Source: Chengkuizengella sediminis
GTDB lineage: Bacteria; Bacillota; Bacilli; Paenibacillales; KCTC-33759
Length of the DNA stretch: 64,000 bases
Direction of reading: 5' to 3'
Assembly (NCBI RefSeq): GCF_010078385.1
Contig: NZ_SIJC01000002.1
Coordinates: 124,001-188,000 of the forward strand
Shown here piece after piece: positions 52,270 to 63,500 of this stretch. A program made the position numbers and the translations under genes. The notes under the pieces are model-generated. The model worked only from the letters and a program-made list of their open reading frames with translations. It was not told the origin of the DNA and ran no database searches. The first letter of the stretch is position 1. Each line of letters opens with the position of its first letter.

Positions 52270-53448
52270 ATGGGGAAAACAGTGATTTTAAGTGCAGTTC
52301 GTACACCTTTCGGAAAATTTGGAGGGGGTTTAAGTTCGTTAAAAGCCGTTGAGTTAGGTGGTCTAGCTGTAAAAGAAGCGCTAGTTCGTGCTGGAGTTAA
52401 CCCTGATAATGTAGATGAAGTTATTTTGGGCTCTGTATTGCAGGGGGGCCAAGGGCAAATCCCTTCACGACAAGCTGCTAGATTAGCTGATATACCTTGG
52501 GATATCAAAACGGAAACGATAAATAAAGTTTGTGCATCAGGATTAAGAAGTATTACATTAGGAGATCAAATCATCCGTTCAGGTGATGAGGAAGTGATCG
52601 TAGCTGGTGGTATGGAATCCATGAGTAATGCACCTTACTTTATGGACAAAGCACGTTGGGGTTTAAGAATGGGTAATAACAGCGTCAAAGATATGATGAT
52701 TCATGATGGTTTAACTTGTAGCTTTTTTGGTGTGCATATGGGTATATATGGAAATGGAGTTGCTGAAGAATACGGAATTACTCGTGAAGAACAGGATAAA
52801 TGGGCTTTTGAAAGTCATCACAAGGCACTTGATGCTATTGAGGCAGGGAAGTTAGCTGAAGAGATTGTATCTGTTGAAGTCCCTGGTAAAAAAGGTCAAA
52901 TTCAGATTGTTGAACATGATGAAGCTCCTAGAAAAGATACATCCTTAGAAAAGCTTACATCATTAAAACCTGTATTTGGAGATGGGGGAACGATCACAGC
53001 TGGAAATGCTCCAGGAGTGAATGATGGTGCAGCTGCACTCGTATTAATGGATGAGGAACGTGCTCTGCGTGAAGGCAAACAGCCCCTTGCTACTATTTTA
53101 GGGCATGCAGAAATCGCAGTAGAAGCGAAAGATTTTCCTAAAACTCCTGGTCTTGTTATTAATAAATTATTACAAAAAACAGGGAAAACTGCAGACGATA
53201 TTGATTTGTTTGAAATAAATGAAGCTTTTGCTGCAGTGGCATTAGCAAGTAAACAAATCGCATCTTTGGATATAAATAAAATCAATGTCAACGGAGGTGC
53301 CGTTGCACTTGGTCATCCAATAGGAGCTAGCGGAGCAAGAATTGTTACCACTCTGATTCATGAATTAAGGAGACGAGGTGGAGGATTAGGAATTGCAGCG
53401 ATTTGTAGTGGTGGGGGACAAGGAGATGCCCTATTAATAGAAGTGTAA
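52270..53448 (+). CDS. thlA: Acetyl-CoA C-acetyltransferase (thiolase)
   Basis: This 392-residue thiolase condenses or cleaves acetyl-CoA/acetoacetyl-CoA. The nucleophile Cys is in 'NKVCASGLRSI' (near residue 88), the His in 'ALGHPIGASGARI' (near 348), and the second Cys in 'AAICSGGGQGDA'. It is the first gene of a run for short-chain acyl-CoA metabolism. AAGGAGG precedes ATG. It resembles MmgA/ThlA. Confidence 0.95.
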   Translation: MGKTVILSAVRTPFGKFGGGLSSLKAVELGGLAVKEALVRAGVNPDNVDEVILGSVLQGGQGQIPSRQAARLADIPWDIKTETINKVCASGLRSITLGDQIIRSGDEEVIVAGGMESMSNAPYFMDKARWGLRMGNNSVKDMMIHDGLTCSFFGVHMGIYGNGVAEEYGITREEQDKWAFESHHKALDAIEAGKLAEEIVSVEVPGKKGQIQIVEHDEAPRKDTSLEKLTSLKPVFGDGGTITAGNAPGVNDGAAALVLMDEERALREGKQPLATILGHAEIAVEAKDFPKTPGLVINKLLQKTGKTADDIDLFEINEAFAAVALASKQIASLDINKINVNGGAVALGHPIGASGARIVTTLIHELRRRGGGLGIAAICSGGGQGDALLIEV

Positions 53449-53459
53449 ATGAATAATAG

Positions 53460-53623
53460 AGGTTGTTCAAACCATGAACTGGTTCAGAATTACCACAAGA
53501 TGTTATAGTTTATGATTGCGTACAGAATGTGCCTGATTTTAGATGGAAACCTCTGTTGGACGTGTCTGATTTTAATAAAGGATCACGTGGTTTCTAGGTA
53601 CTGAAAACTGAACTTTTTGAACA
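53460..53623. repeat. Dispersed inverted-repeat element, family 1, medium copy
   Basis: It starts AGGTTGTTCAAACC and ends ACTGAACTTTTTGAACA, matching the ends of 11871-11916 and 12575-12806, with a different interior (164 bases). It lies between the thiolase and hydroxyacyl-CoA dehydrogenase genes and does not interrupt either frame. Confidence 0.75.
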
Positions 53624-53673
53624 CTTATTAGTATCAAATTTCATTTTTAGGAATTAAACGGAGGGGAGTTCAT

Positions 53674-54525
53674 ATGAATATTCAAAAAATAATGGTGATT
53701 GGTGCAGGGCAAATGGGCGCTGGTATAGCACAAGTTTGTGCCATGTCAGGGTTTGATGTCGTTTTAAATGATATAAACCAAGAAAGTATAGATCGAGGCA
53801 TTGAATCCATTCAAAGAAATTTATCACGCCAAGTTGAAAAAGAGCGCTTAAGCAACGAACAGAAACATTCTGTTTTAGAACGAATTAATCCGAATTTACT
53901 TCTAGATGATGTAAGTGGAGTGGATTTGGTAATTGAAGCTGCCGTTGAAAATATGGAGGTAAAGTCAAATCTTTTTGCTAAATTAGACTCCATCACATCA
54001 GAACACACAATTTTAGCAACTAATACTTCATCACTTCCTATTACTGAAATTGCAGCAGCAACAAAACGACCTGAAAAAGTGATCGGTATGCACTTCATGA
54101 ATCCAGTGCCCGTGATGAAGTTAGTGGAAATCATTCGGGGGTTAGCAACGAGTGATGAGGTGTATGAAATTATTGAAGATTTAACAAAAAAACTGAACAA
54201 AGTACCTGTAGAAGTAAATGATTTTCCAGGTTTTGTTTCTAACCGTATATTAATGCCGATGATAAATGAAGCAATATATACAGTTTATGAGGGAGTTGCA
54301 ACACCCGAAGCGGTTGATGAAGTCATGAAGTTAGGCATGAATCATCCGATGGGTCCATTAACACTCGCAGATTTTATCGGTTTGGATACTTGTTTGTATA
54401 TAATGGAAATCCTACATGATGGTTTTGGTGACGATAAATACCGTGCTTGCCCGTTGTTAAGAAAATATGTTAAAGCAGGCTGGTTAGGAAGAAAATCAGG
54501 AAAAGGATTTTTCACCTATGAATAA
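53674..54525 (+). CDS. hbd: 3-hydroxybutyryl-CoA dehydrogenase
   Basis: This 283-residue NAD(P)-dependent enzyme interconverts acetoacetyl-CoA and 3-hydroxybutyryl-CoA. Nucleotide-binding motif 'MVIGAGQMGAGIAQVCAMSGFDVVLNDI', catalytic His in 'VIGMHFMNPVPVMKLVEI', and 'VEVNDFPGFVSNRILMPMINEAIY' are all canonical. It resembles MmgB. GGAGGGG precedes ATG. No crotonase is encoded beside it, so the dehydratase step must come from elsewhere. Confidence 0.95.
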   Translation: MNIQKIMVIGAGQMGAGIAQVCAMSGFDVVLNDINQESIDRGIESIQRNLSRQVEKERLSNEQKHSVLERINPNLLLDDVSGVDLVIEAAVENMEVKSNLFAKLDSITSEHTILATNTSSLPITEIAAATKRPEKVIGMHFMNPVPVMKLVEIIRGLATSDEVYEIIEDLTKKLNKVPVEVNDFPGFVSNRILMPMINEAIYTVYEGVATPEAVDEVMKLGMNHPMGPLTLADFIGLDTCLYIMEILHDGFGDDKYRACPLLRKYVKAGWLGRKSGKGFFTYE

Positions 54526-54619
54526 TGAATAAATGTCGTAATAAAGTGATTGTTCAAAAATGATATCGTTGTAGAATATCTTATAATATATAAAAAGTGA
54601 ATGTCAGGGGGAATGAATA

Positions 54620-55753
54620 TTGAACCTTAGATTTACGCCAGAACAAGAAATACTTAGAAAAATGGTTCGTGATTTTGCAGAGAATGAGATTACTCCTTCC
54701 TTAGATCGATTAGAAAACGGAGAATTCCCTAGAGAGATCATTAGCAAAATGTCTGAACTTGGGCTGATGGGAATTACAATACCTGAACAATTCGGTGGAG
54801 CAGCAATGGATTTTACTTCATACATTATTGCCATTCATGAAATATCTAAGGTAAGTGCTACATTAGGTGTTATTTTATCTGTCCATACTTCCGTTGGAAC
54901 GAACCCGATTCTTTATTTTGGAACACAGGAGCAGAAGGAGAAGTATATACCGAAATTAGCTTCAGGGACTTATCTGGGTGCTTTTTGTTTAACGGAATCA
55001 AGTTCAGGATCAGACGCAGGCAGTCTCAAAACGAAAGCCATTAAACAAGGAGATCAATATATTTTGAATGGTTCCAAGATGTTTGTGACAAATGGTGGTG
55101 AAGCAGACACTTATATTTGTTTTGCTAGAACGGATCAAACTCAAACGGGAAGTCGTGGAATCTCTGCCTTTATAGTTGAAAAGAATACCCCAGGTTTAGT
55201 GTTTGGGAAAGACGAACATAAAATGGGTTTACATGGTTCAAGGACTGTTCAGTTAATTTTTGAAAATATGCAGATCCCCGCTAAAAATTTATTAGGTTTG
55301 GAAGGACAGGGGTTCAAAATCGCATTAGCAAATTTAGAAATAGGACGAATAGGCATTGCTGCACAAGCATTAGGTATTGCTGAGGCAGCACAAGAGCATG
55401 CAATAAAATACGCGAAAGAGCGTGAGCAATTCGGAAAACCGATTGCCGAGCAGCAAGGGATAGGATTTAAACTAGCAGATATGGTAACGCTTGTTGAAGC
55501 TGCAAGATTATTAGTTTATCGTGCTGCTTTCTTAAAATCACAGGGATTGCCATGCCGAAAAGAAGCATCAATGGCAAAATTATTTGCATCGAATGCTGCG
55601 ATGGAAGTTGCAACAGAGGCTATACAAGTATATGGTGGATATGGTTATACAAAGGATTACCCAGTTGAACGTTTATTCAGAGATGCAAAAGTGACGCAGC
55701 TATATGAAGGTACTAGTGAAATTCAAAAAATCGTAATTAGTAAAGAACTTTAA
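54620..55753 (+). CDS. Acyl-CoA dehydrogenase (first copy)
   Basis: This 377-residue FAD enzyme is of the short-chain acyl-CoA dehydrogenase/MmgC type. Typical motifs are 'FCLTESSSGSDAGSLKTKA' and 'MFVTNGGEADTYICFARTD'. Catalytic Glu lies in the C-terminal region 'LYEGTSEIQKIVISKEL'. The start is TTG behind GGGGGAATG. It is a neighbour of a second copy with about 60% similarity by eye. Electrons would pass to ETF. Confidence 0.93.
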   Translation: MNLRFTPEQEILRKMVRDFAENEITPSLDRLENGEFPREIISKMSELGLMGITIPEQFGGAAMDFTSYIIAIHEISKVSATLGVILSVHTSVGTNPILYFGTQEQKEKYIPKLASGTYLGAFCLTESSSGSDAGSLKTKAIKQGDQYILNGSKMFVTNGGEADTYICFARTDQTQTGSRGISAFIVEKNTPGLVFGKDEHKMGLHGSRTVQLIFENMQIPAKNLLGLEGQGFKIALANLEIGRIGIAAQALGIAEAAQEHAIKYAKEREQFGKPIAEQQGIGFKLADMVTLVEAARLLVYRAAFLKSQGLPCRKEASMAKLFASNAAMEVATEAIQVYGGYGYTKDYPVERLFRDAKVTQLYEGTSEIQKIVISKEL

Positions 55754-55774
55754 ATCGCTGAAAGGTAGATGGTT

Positions 55775-56914
55775 ATGAATTTTAAATTAACTGAAGAGCA
55801 TTCCATGATTCAAGAAATGATCCGTGATTTTGCTAAAAATGAAGTGGCACATACGGCGGCTGAACGTGATGAAGAAGAACGTTTTGATCGTGAGATTTTT
55901 GATAAGATGGCCGAATTAGGTTTAACAGGAATTCCTTGGCCAGAACAATATGGAGGCATAGGTAGTGATTATTTAGCGTACTGTATCGTTGTTGAAGAGC
56001 TTTCTCGTGTTTGTGCTTCAACAGGAGTTACGTTATCTGCACATACTTCGTTGGCTGGTTGGCCTATTTATACGTTTGGCACAGAAGAACAAAAACAAAA
56101 ATATTTAAAACCGATGGCGTTAGGTGAATCTATCGGAGCATATGCATTAACAGAGTCTGGATCTGGTTCAGATGCAGGGGGTATGAAAACGACAGCAAAA
56201 CTTGATGGGGATGACTATATTCTTAATGGATCAAAGATTTTTATAACAAATGGGGGTATAGCTGATTATTATGTTGTGTTCGCTCTAACAGATCCTTCTA
56301 ACAAACATAAGGGAACAAGTGCATTTATTGTAGAGAAAGATTTTAAAGGATTTTTGGTAGGTAAAAAGGAGAAAAAACTTGGTATTCGTTCCTCTCCAAC
56401 CACAGAAATCATATTTGAAGATTGTCGTGTTCCAAAGGAAAATAGGTTAGGAGCAGAAGGCGAAGGGTTTAAGGTTGCGATGAAAACATTGGACGGAGGA
56501 CGTAACGGTATAGCCGCACAAGCGGTAGGTATTGCGCAAGGTGCACTGGATGCTGCAACGGAATATGCTAAAGAAAGACATCAATTTGGTAAACCAATTA
56601 TCAATCAGCAAGGAATTGGATTTAAACTTGCAGAGATGGCTACTAGTATTGAAGCGGCAAGACTATTGACCTATCAGGCAGCTTGGCTAGAGTCAAAGGG
56701 TTTACCATACGGCAAAGAATCCGCCATGTCTAAGTTGTTTGCAGGAGATACGGCAATGAAGGTGACAACAGAGGCTGTACAAATTTTTGGAGGATATGGG
56801 TATACAAAAGATTATCCTGTAGAACGTTATATGAGAGATGCTAAAATTACCCAGATTTATGAAGGGACGCAAGAAATTCAAAAACTAGTTATTTCAAGAA
56901 TGTTAACAAAGTAA
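55775..56914 (+). CDS. Acyl-CoA dehydrogenase (second copy)
   Basis: This 379-residue FAD enzyme has '[40 protein letters not shown]' and the C-terminal '[19 protein letters not shown]' with the catalytic Glu. ATG 55775 is better spaced from AAAGG than ATG 55769. The pair of dehydrogenases beside icmF suggests one acts on isobutyryl- or branched-chain acyl-CoA and the other on butyryl-CoA; which is which cannot be told here. Confidence 0.93.
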   Translation: MNFKLTEEHSMIQEMIRDFAKNEVAHTAAERDEEERFDREIFDKMAELGLTGIPWPEQYGGIGSDYLAYCIVVEELSRVCASTGVTLSAHTSLAGWPIYTFGTEEQKQKYLKPMALGESIGAYALTESGSGSDAGGMKTTAKLDGDDYILNGSKIFITNGGIADYYVVFALTDPSNKHKGTSAFIVEKDFKGFLVGKKEKKLGIRSSPTTEIIFEDCRVPKENRLGAEGEGFKVAMKTLDGGRNGIAAQAVGIAQGALDAATEYAKERHQFGKPIINQQGIGFKLAEMATSIEAARLLTYQAAWLESKGLPYGKESAMSKLFAGDTAMKVTTEAVQIFGGYGYTKDYPVERYMRDAKITQIYEGTQEIQKLVISRMLTK

Positions 56915-56995
56915 ACTTGCCTCAACTCAGTGAGTTATATAGGTATGTTAATCATAATCATAAACATAATAAGATTACTGAAGGGGGTATTTCTT

Positions 56996-59900
56996 TTGAG
57001 TATTGAAGAAATATATCGTCCACAAAACCATATTCGATTCGTCACAGCATCTAGCCTTTTTGATGGACACGATGCATCCATTAACATTATGAGACGAATT
57101 TTACAGGCAAGTGGTGCAGAAGTTATTCATTTAGGTCACAATAGATCTGTAGAGGAAGTGGTGAATGCAGCCATTCAAGAAGACGTGCAGGGCATCGCGA
57201 TCTCCTCATATCAAGGTGGCCACGTTGAATATTTTAAGTACATGTATGATTTATTAAATGAAAAAGGTGCATCACATATTCGGATTTATGGTGGTGGGGG
57301 TGGCGTGATTATCCCTCGTGAAATTCAAGAATTACATGAATACGGAATTTCAGGTATTTTTACACCTGAGGATGGTAGAACATTAGGATTACAGGGCATG
57401 ATTAACAAAATGTTAGAAGAATGTGATTTTTTAACTATCAATAACAATATTTTAGAAGAAATAACGAAACTAAGAGATGGGAAGCCTGTTTCCATTGCTA
57501 GGATGATTACTGCTGCAGAAATGAGTGTGAATCATGATTATGAACCTGCAAGCGAAGTGATAAATAAAGTCAAACAATTGACTCGAAAAGTACCTGTGAT
57601 CGGTATTACTGGGACGGGTGGAGCTGGAAAAAGCTCACTTACGGATGAGTTGATTCGTAGATTTATAAATGAAATTCCAAATAAAAAAGTGGCTATTTTA
57701 TCTGTTGATCCAACAAAACAAAAAACGGGTGGAGCGTTATTAGGGGATCGAATTCGGATGAACGCGATATTTTCACCTCGTATATATATGAGAAGTTTGG
57801 CAACGAGAGGATCAAAATCTGAATTATCTTTAGCGATTCATGATGCACTGGCTGTAGTAAAAGCAGCGGATTTTGATGTTATCGTTGTTGAAACAAGTGG
57901 AATTGGACAAGGAGATGCGGAAATCTCTGAAATTTGTGATGTTAGTTTATACGTAATGACAAGTGAATTCGGAGCACCGTCTCAGCTTGAAAAAATCGAT
58001 ATGTTGGATTTTGCAGATTTAATTGTCATTAATAAGTTTGAGAGAAAAGGTTCAGAGGACGCAAAAAATCAGGTGCAGAAGCAGTTTCAACGCAGCCATA
58101 TGTTATTTGAACAGGAATTAGATGAAATGCCCGTTTATGCCACAATTGCAAGTCAATTTAATGATGCAGGAACAAATACATTGTTTGTTGCTTTAATTGA
58201 AAAACTGAATGAGAAATTGGGTTTAAATTGGACGACTTCATTAATTAAAGAGAAAGAAATTAAAAAACAAAACATCATCATCCCGAATAAACAAAGGCAA
58301 TACTTACGTGACATTTCGGAAACTGTAAGGAGATACCATCAGCAGGCAGAAGAACAAGAACACATAGCTCGAGGGTTGTATCAGATTGAAGGTACATTAA
58401 ATATATTGAAGGAAAAAGATCAAGAGATATTAACACCTTTAAAAGGTTATATAGAGGACTATAACCAAAAATTATCTGTTTCATCCAGACGTATTTTAGA
58501 ACAATGGGAGGATCAAAAGCAAAAATATAACTCTAAACAATTTATATCCAAGGTACGTGATAAAGAAATTGTCACTGAGCTAACGACAACAAGTTTATCA
58601 GGATTAGAAATTCCCAAAGTCTCTTTACCCAAATTCAAAGATTACGGGGAAATTATTCGCTGGGTTTATAAAGAAAATGTGCCTGGTTCCTTTCCATATA
58701 CTGCAGGTGTTTTTCCTTTTAAACGTGAAGGTGAAGATCCAAAACGTCAGTTTGCAGGTGAAGGGACACCAGAACGAACGAATCGTCGTTTTCATTATTT
58801 GTCAAAGGATGATACAGCAAAACGGTTAAGCACCGCTTTTGATTCTGTTACTTTATACGGTGAAGATCCAGACGTTCGCCCTGATATTTACGGAAAAATT
58901 GGGGAAAGTGGAGTGAGTATTTGTACGCTTGATGATATGAATAAGTTGTATGATGGATTTGATTTATGTGCTCCAACCACCTCTGTATCGATGACAATTA
59001 ACGGACCTGCTCCTATTATTTTGGCTATGTTTCTAAACACTGCTATTCAACAGCAGATACAGAAGATGGAAGGGGAATTGGGACGCTCTTTAACAGAAGA
59101 TGAACAAATGGATGTGAATAATAATACCTTACAATCCGTAAGAGGAACTGTGCAGGCTGACATATTAAAAGAGGACCAGGGGCAAAACACCTGCATTTTT
59201 TCAACAGAGTTTGCTTTACGCTTGATGGGAGATATTCAGGCATATTTTATTGAAAAGAACGTTCGTAATTATTACTCTGTATCGATTTCTGGTTATCATA
59301 TTGCAGAAGCAGGTGCCAATCCGATTTCACAGCTGGCATTTACATTGTCAAATGGATTTACCTATGTTGAATACTATTTAAGTCGAGGAATGAATATTGA
59401 TGACTTTGCTCCTAATCTTTCTTTCTTTTTCAGTAATGGTCTTGATCCAGAATATACTGTGATTGGTCGGGTGGCTCGTCGTATTTGGTCAACCGTGATG
59501 CGTGATAAATATGGAGCAAATGAGCGAAGTCAGAAACTTAAATATCATGTACAAACATCAGGGCGCTCTTTACATGCTCAAGAAATCGATTTTAATGATA
59601 TTCGAACAACACTTCAGGCGTTGATGGCATTGCAGGACAATTGTAATTCTTTACACACAAATGCTTATGATGAAGCGATAACCACACCAACAGAAGAATC
59701 TGTTCGTCGTGCAATGGCGATTCAAATGATCATAACTAAAGAACATGGACTAACAAAGAATGAAAATCCAATGCAGGGATCTTTTATAATAGAAGAGCTT
59801 ACAGATCTTGTTGAGGAAGCTGTACTACAAGAGTTTGAACGCATCAATGACCGTGGTGGAGTATTAGGTGCCATGGAAACTCAGTACCAGCGTGGAAAAA

Positions 59901-60247
59901 TACAAGAAGAATCCATGTATTACGAAATGAAAAAACATTCAGGTGAATTACCGATCGTAGGTGTAAACACATATGTCAATCCGAATCCACCATCTGATGA
60001 AGAAGTGAATAATATGGAAATAGCAAGGGCGACAAAGGAAGAAAAAGAAACCCAAATTCGTAATTTGAATGACTTCCAGGAGAGAAATAAAGAACATTCA
60101 AGCTTTGCCTTAAATCGTTTGAAGACCAAAGCAATAAATGGAGAAAATATTTTTGCAGAATTAATGAAAACAGTAAAAGTAGCGAGTTTGGGGCAAATCA
60201 CAAAAGCTTTGTACGAAGTAGGCGGGCAATATCGACGGAACATGTAG
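56996..60247 (+). CDS. icmF: Fused isobutyryl-CoA mutase IcmF
   Basis: This 1,083-residue adenosylcobalamin enzyme interconverts isobutyryl-CoA and n-butyryl-CoA. It has an N-terminal B12-binding domain ('[34 protein letters not shown]', with the DxH ligand motif) and a middle MeaI-type G-protein chaperone. The chaperone has P-loop '[17 protein letters not shown]' and '[13 protein letters not shown]'. The C-terminal mutase barrel includes '[15 protein letters not shown]' and '[27 protein letters not shown]'. TTG 56996 follows AAGGGGG 9 bases away; the longer frame from 56930 is less likely. It links valine breakdown with butyryl-CoA. Confidence 0.95.
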   Translation: MSIEEIYRPQNHIRFVTASSLFDGHDASINIMRRILQASGAEVIHLGHNRSVEEVVNAAIQEDVQGIAISSYQGGHVEYFKYMYDLLNEKGASHIRIYGGGGGVIIPREIQELHEYGISGIFTPEDGRTLGLQGMINKMLEECDFLTINNNILEEITKLRDGKPVSIARMITAAEMSVNHDYEPASEVINKVKQLTRKVPVIGITGTGGAGKSSLTDELIRRFINEIPNKKVAILSVDPTKQKTGGALLGDRIRMNAIFSPRIYMRSLATRGSKSELSLAIHDALAVVKAADFDVIVVETSGIGQGDAEISEICDVSLYVMTSEFGAPSQLEKIDMLDFADLIVINKFERKGSEDAKNQVQKQFQRSHMLFEQELDEMPVYATIASQFNDAGTNTLFVALIEKLNEKLGLNWTTSLIKEKEIKKQNIIIPNKQRQYLRDISETVRRYHQQAEEQEHIARGLYQIEGTLNILKEKDQEILTPLKGYIEDYNQKLSVSSRRILEQWEDQKQKYNSKQFISKVRDKEIVTELTTTSLSGLEIPKVSLPKFKDYGEIIRWVYKENVPGSFPYTAGVFPFKREGEDPKRQFAGEGTPERTNRRFHYLSKDDTAKRLSTAFDSVTLYGEDPDVRPDIYGKIGESGVSICTLDDMNKLYDGFDLCAPTTSVSMTINGPAPIILAMFLNTAIQQQIQKMEGELGRSLTEDEQMDVNNNTLQSVRGTVQADILKEDQGQNTCIFSTEFALRLMGDIQAYFIEKNVRNYYSVSISGYHIAEAGANPISQLAFTLSNGFTYVEYYLSRGMNIDDFAPNLSFFFSNGLDPEYTVIGRVARRIWSTVMRDKYGANERSQKLKYHVQTSGRSLHAQEIDFNDIRTTLQALMALQDNCNSLHTNAYDEAITTPTEESVRRAMAIQMIITKEHGLTKNENPMQGSFIIEELTDLVEEAVLQEFERINDRGGVLGAMETQYQRGKIQEESMYYEMKKHSGELPIVGVNTYVNPNPPSDEEVNNMEIARATKEEKETQIRNLNDFQERNKEHSSFALNRLKTKAINGENIFAELMKTVKVASLGQITKALYEVGGQYRRNM

Positions 60248-60322
60248 ATGGAGATTCAATTTTATATTTTTGTTAAGTATAGGAAAATATTCAAGTTACT
60301 TTAGATGTAACAAACTTTAACA

Positions 60323-60355
60323 AACTTCTAATTATAAATTAGAAGTTTTTTTTTT
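60323..60355 (+). terminator. Terminator after icmF
   Basis: AACTTCTAATT-ATA-AATTAGAAGTT with a run of T is a strong stem-loop. Confidence 0.9.
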
Positions 60356-60392
60356 ACAAAACATATAAAGGAAAATTTTCAATTTTATTCTT

Positions 60393-60407
60393 ATATAAGC
60401 GCTACCA
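60393..60407. promoter_or_regulatory. Weak candidate cre site before the NRPS gene
   Basis: ATATAAGCGCTACCA matches the cre pattern WTGNAANCGNWNNCW with one mismatch. It lies about 173 bases before the synthetase start. One hit in AT-rich DNA is not strong evidence. Confidence 0.25.
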
Positions 60408-60579
60408 AAAAATATTGTTTTTTTTATGAAATTTTTAGAAGGAAATTGTTAAAAAATATAGAATACTTGGTATTTATATTTATATATTTTTTTGAATTAA
60501 TATTAAATTCATTTGTATTAAAAGGAGCAATTTTTACTTTTCATAAAATCGAATAAAAAAAGGAAGTGGGAATATCTGA

Positions 60580-63500
60580 ATGTGTGCTCAGATGAAAACA
60601 TTAAAGTTATATCCATTAACACACCCTCAGAAACGAGTATGGTATATTGAACAAATATACCCTAACAGTTCTCTATATAATATCGGCGGACCTGTTAAAA
60701 TAAAAGGTTTAATTGATTTCCGATTATTGGAGAAAGCAATTCAAACTCTAATTCGTAGACATGACGGATTAAGAATGAAATTAATCGAAGTAAACGGAGA
60801 AGTGAGTCAATATGTAAGTGAGTATGAAAAAACAGGTTTAAAATTTAAGGATTTTTCTACTTTTGAAAATCCGGAGCTTCATTTTAATCAGTGGGTGGAA
60901 GATGAGGCTCGAAGACCATTTATCTTAAATGAAAATTTATTTGAATTTAGTTTATTTAAAGTTTCAGATTCAGAAAATGGGTATCTTGTTAAACTTCATC
61001 ATATCATAGCTGACGGTTGGTCCATACACATCATCACTGAACAGATTAGAGAAATTTACATAAAATTACTTCATGGAGAATCCATAACAGATGAACTTTC
61101 AGTTTCTTACTTGGAGTATATTAATCAAGAACAAACCTATTTTAAATCAGACCGTTTTATTAAAAATAAAAAGTTTTGGAATGATTTATTCAAAACCCTA
61201 CCAGAAGGGTTTATAAACAAAAATTCAGATTTTACTAAAGGGAAAAGAAAAACATTTCAAATAATACCTCAACTTTCCTCAAAAATTAAAAACTTTGCAA
61301 AAAATAATAATGTATCGTTAAATACATTTTTTATATTCTCATACTTTTTATATCAAAATAAAATCACACATCAAAGAGATCTCATTATCGGTACGCCTGT
61401 TTTAAACAGATCAGGTCAAAAGGATAAAAGTATCATAGGCATGTTTACGAGTACAATGCCTTTTAGATTTCGAATCGACGAGAAAGCCACTATATTAGAT
61501 ACATTAAAATCTATGAATCGTGAATTAATGAGATGTTATTTTCATCAAAAATATCCTTATGATTTATTAATGGGAGATTTGGAGCTTCAAAAAAAAGGAT
61601 ACCATCAACTATTTGATACAAGTATTAATTATTATAATACTAAATTAGAAACTCAATTCAACGACTCTCAAGTAGAAAATATAGAATTTTACAGTGGACA
61701 TCAAATGTATTCTTTGCAACTAGTTATTAAAGACTGGTTAGATTCTGGAAGATTAATGGTTGAATTTGATTATAAAACAAGTGAATACGATGAAGAAAAG
61801 ATTGAAGAAATGTATCATCGATTAAATATTCTAATAAATCAGATTTTAGAAGATTGTAATGAAGAAATTAGGAATATAAACCTTTTATCAAATGAGGAAA
61901 AGAGGAAGCTCATTACTGAATTTAATGCGACAGAGTCCCCTTACCCAAAACATAAATCTATCATTCAATTATTCGAAGAGCAGGTTTCAAAAACTCCGGA
62001 TAAAATAGCGATTCGTTTTAATGAGAAACAATATTCTTATCAGCAGTTAAATGCAAAAGTAAACCAACTCGCCAGGTTATTAATAAACAAAGGTTTGCAA
62101 AAAGAATCTATTGTAGGATTACTAACACATCACTCTATTGAAAGTGTAATTAGTATGTTAGCGGTATTAAAAGCTGGTGGAGCTTACATGCCTATAGACC
62201 CTGATTATCCTGAAGATCGAATCACTTATATGCTTTCAGATTCAGATTGTAAGATGTTACTAGTTAATTTTGAATATTGTACAGAATTTAATAGGGAGGT
62301 TATTAACCTTTGTAACGATGAAATCTTTAAAGGAGATACTTCTAACCTTAATACTGAATACTTTATGTCTCATTTAGCTTATGTCATTTACACCTCTGGT
62401 TCTACAGGTAAACCAAAAGGAGTGATGATTGAACAACAAGGGTTAGTGAATTATATATGGTGGGCAAAACAAATGTATGTAAAAGATGAATATGAAGTCT
62501 TCCCTCTATATTCATCCCTAGCATTTGATTTAACGATAACATCCATTTTTACTCCTCTAATCAGTGGAGGGAAGATTGTTGTGTATAGAAGTGATGAAGA
62601 TGAGTACGTTTTATACAAAATTCGTAGTGAAAATCAATCTACAGTAGTAAAACTTACCCCTTCACATTTATCTTTATTAAAAGATATGGATAATGTTAAC
62701 AGCTCAATTAAAAGATTCATCGTTGGAGGAGAGGACTTAAGTGTAAACCTATCCAGAAAGATTATAGAAAGTTTTGGCGGAAACGTTGAAATCTATAATG
62801 AGTATGGTCCAACTGAAACCGTAGTAGGTTGTATGATTCATAAATATAACATTGAAAAAGATGCAAAATCTTCTGTACCGATTGGAAAACCTGCTCATAA
62901 TGTAAATATTTATATACTTGATTCTAACTTTAATCCTGTACCTATAAATGAAGTAGGTGAAATGTACATTTCTGGAGATGGAGTTGCAAGGGGATATTTA
63001 AATCGTGAGGATTTAACAAAGGAAAGATTTTTATGTAATCCATTTCATTCGGGAAAAAGGATGTATCAAACAGGTGATTTAGCTAGGTTTAATCTTGAGG
63101 GTCAAATCGAATATTTAGGGCGGTCAGATCATCAAGTAAAAATAAATGGTTATCGGATAGAACTAGGTGAGATTGAAAAACAACTTTTAAATGTTTCCTC
63201 CATTAAAGAAGCAGTCGTCATAGATGGTGAACATGAAAATGAGAGTAAGTTTCTTTGTGCCTATTTCGTAAGTACCCAAGAAGAGATGACTTCAAATCAG
63301 GTAAGAAATAAGTTGACAGGTCAATTACCTGATTATATGATTCCTACTTATTTTTTTCAGTTGGATGAAATTCCCTTAACTGCAAATGGAAAAGTGAACA
63401 GGAGTATGCTTCCAAAACCTGAAGTAATGTATCGTGAAAATACGAACTTTATCTCTTATCGAAATGAAGCAGAACAGCAACTCGTTATCAGCATGGGTGA

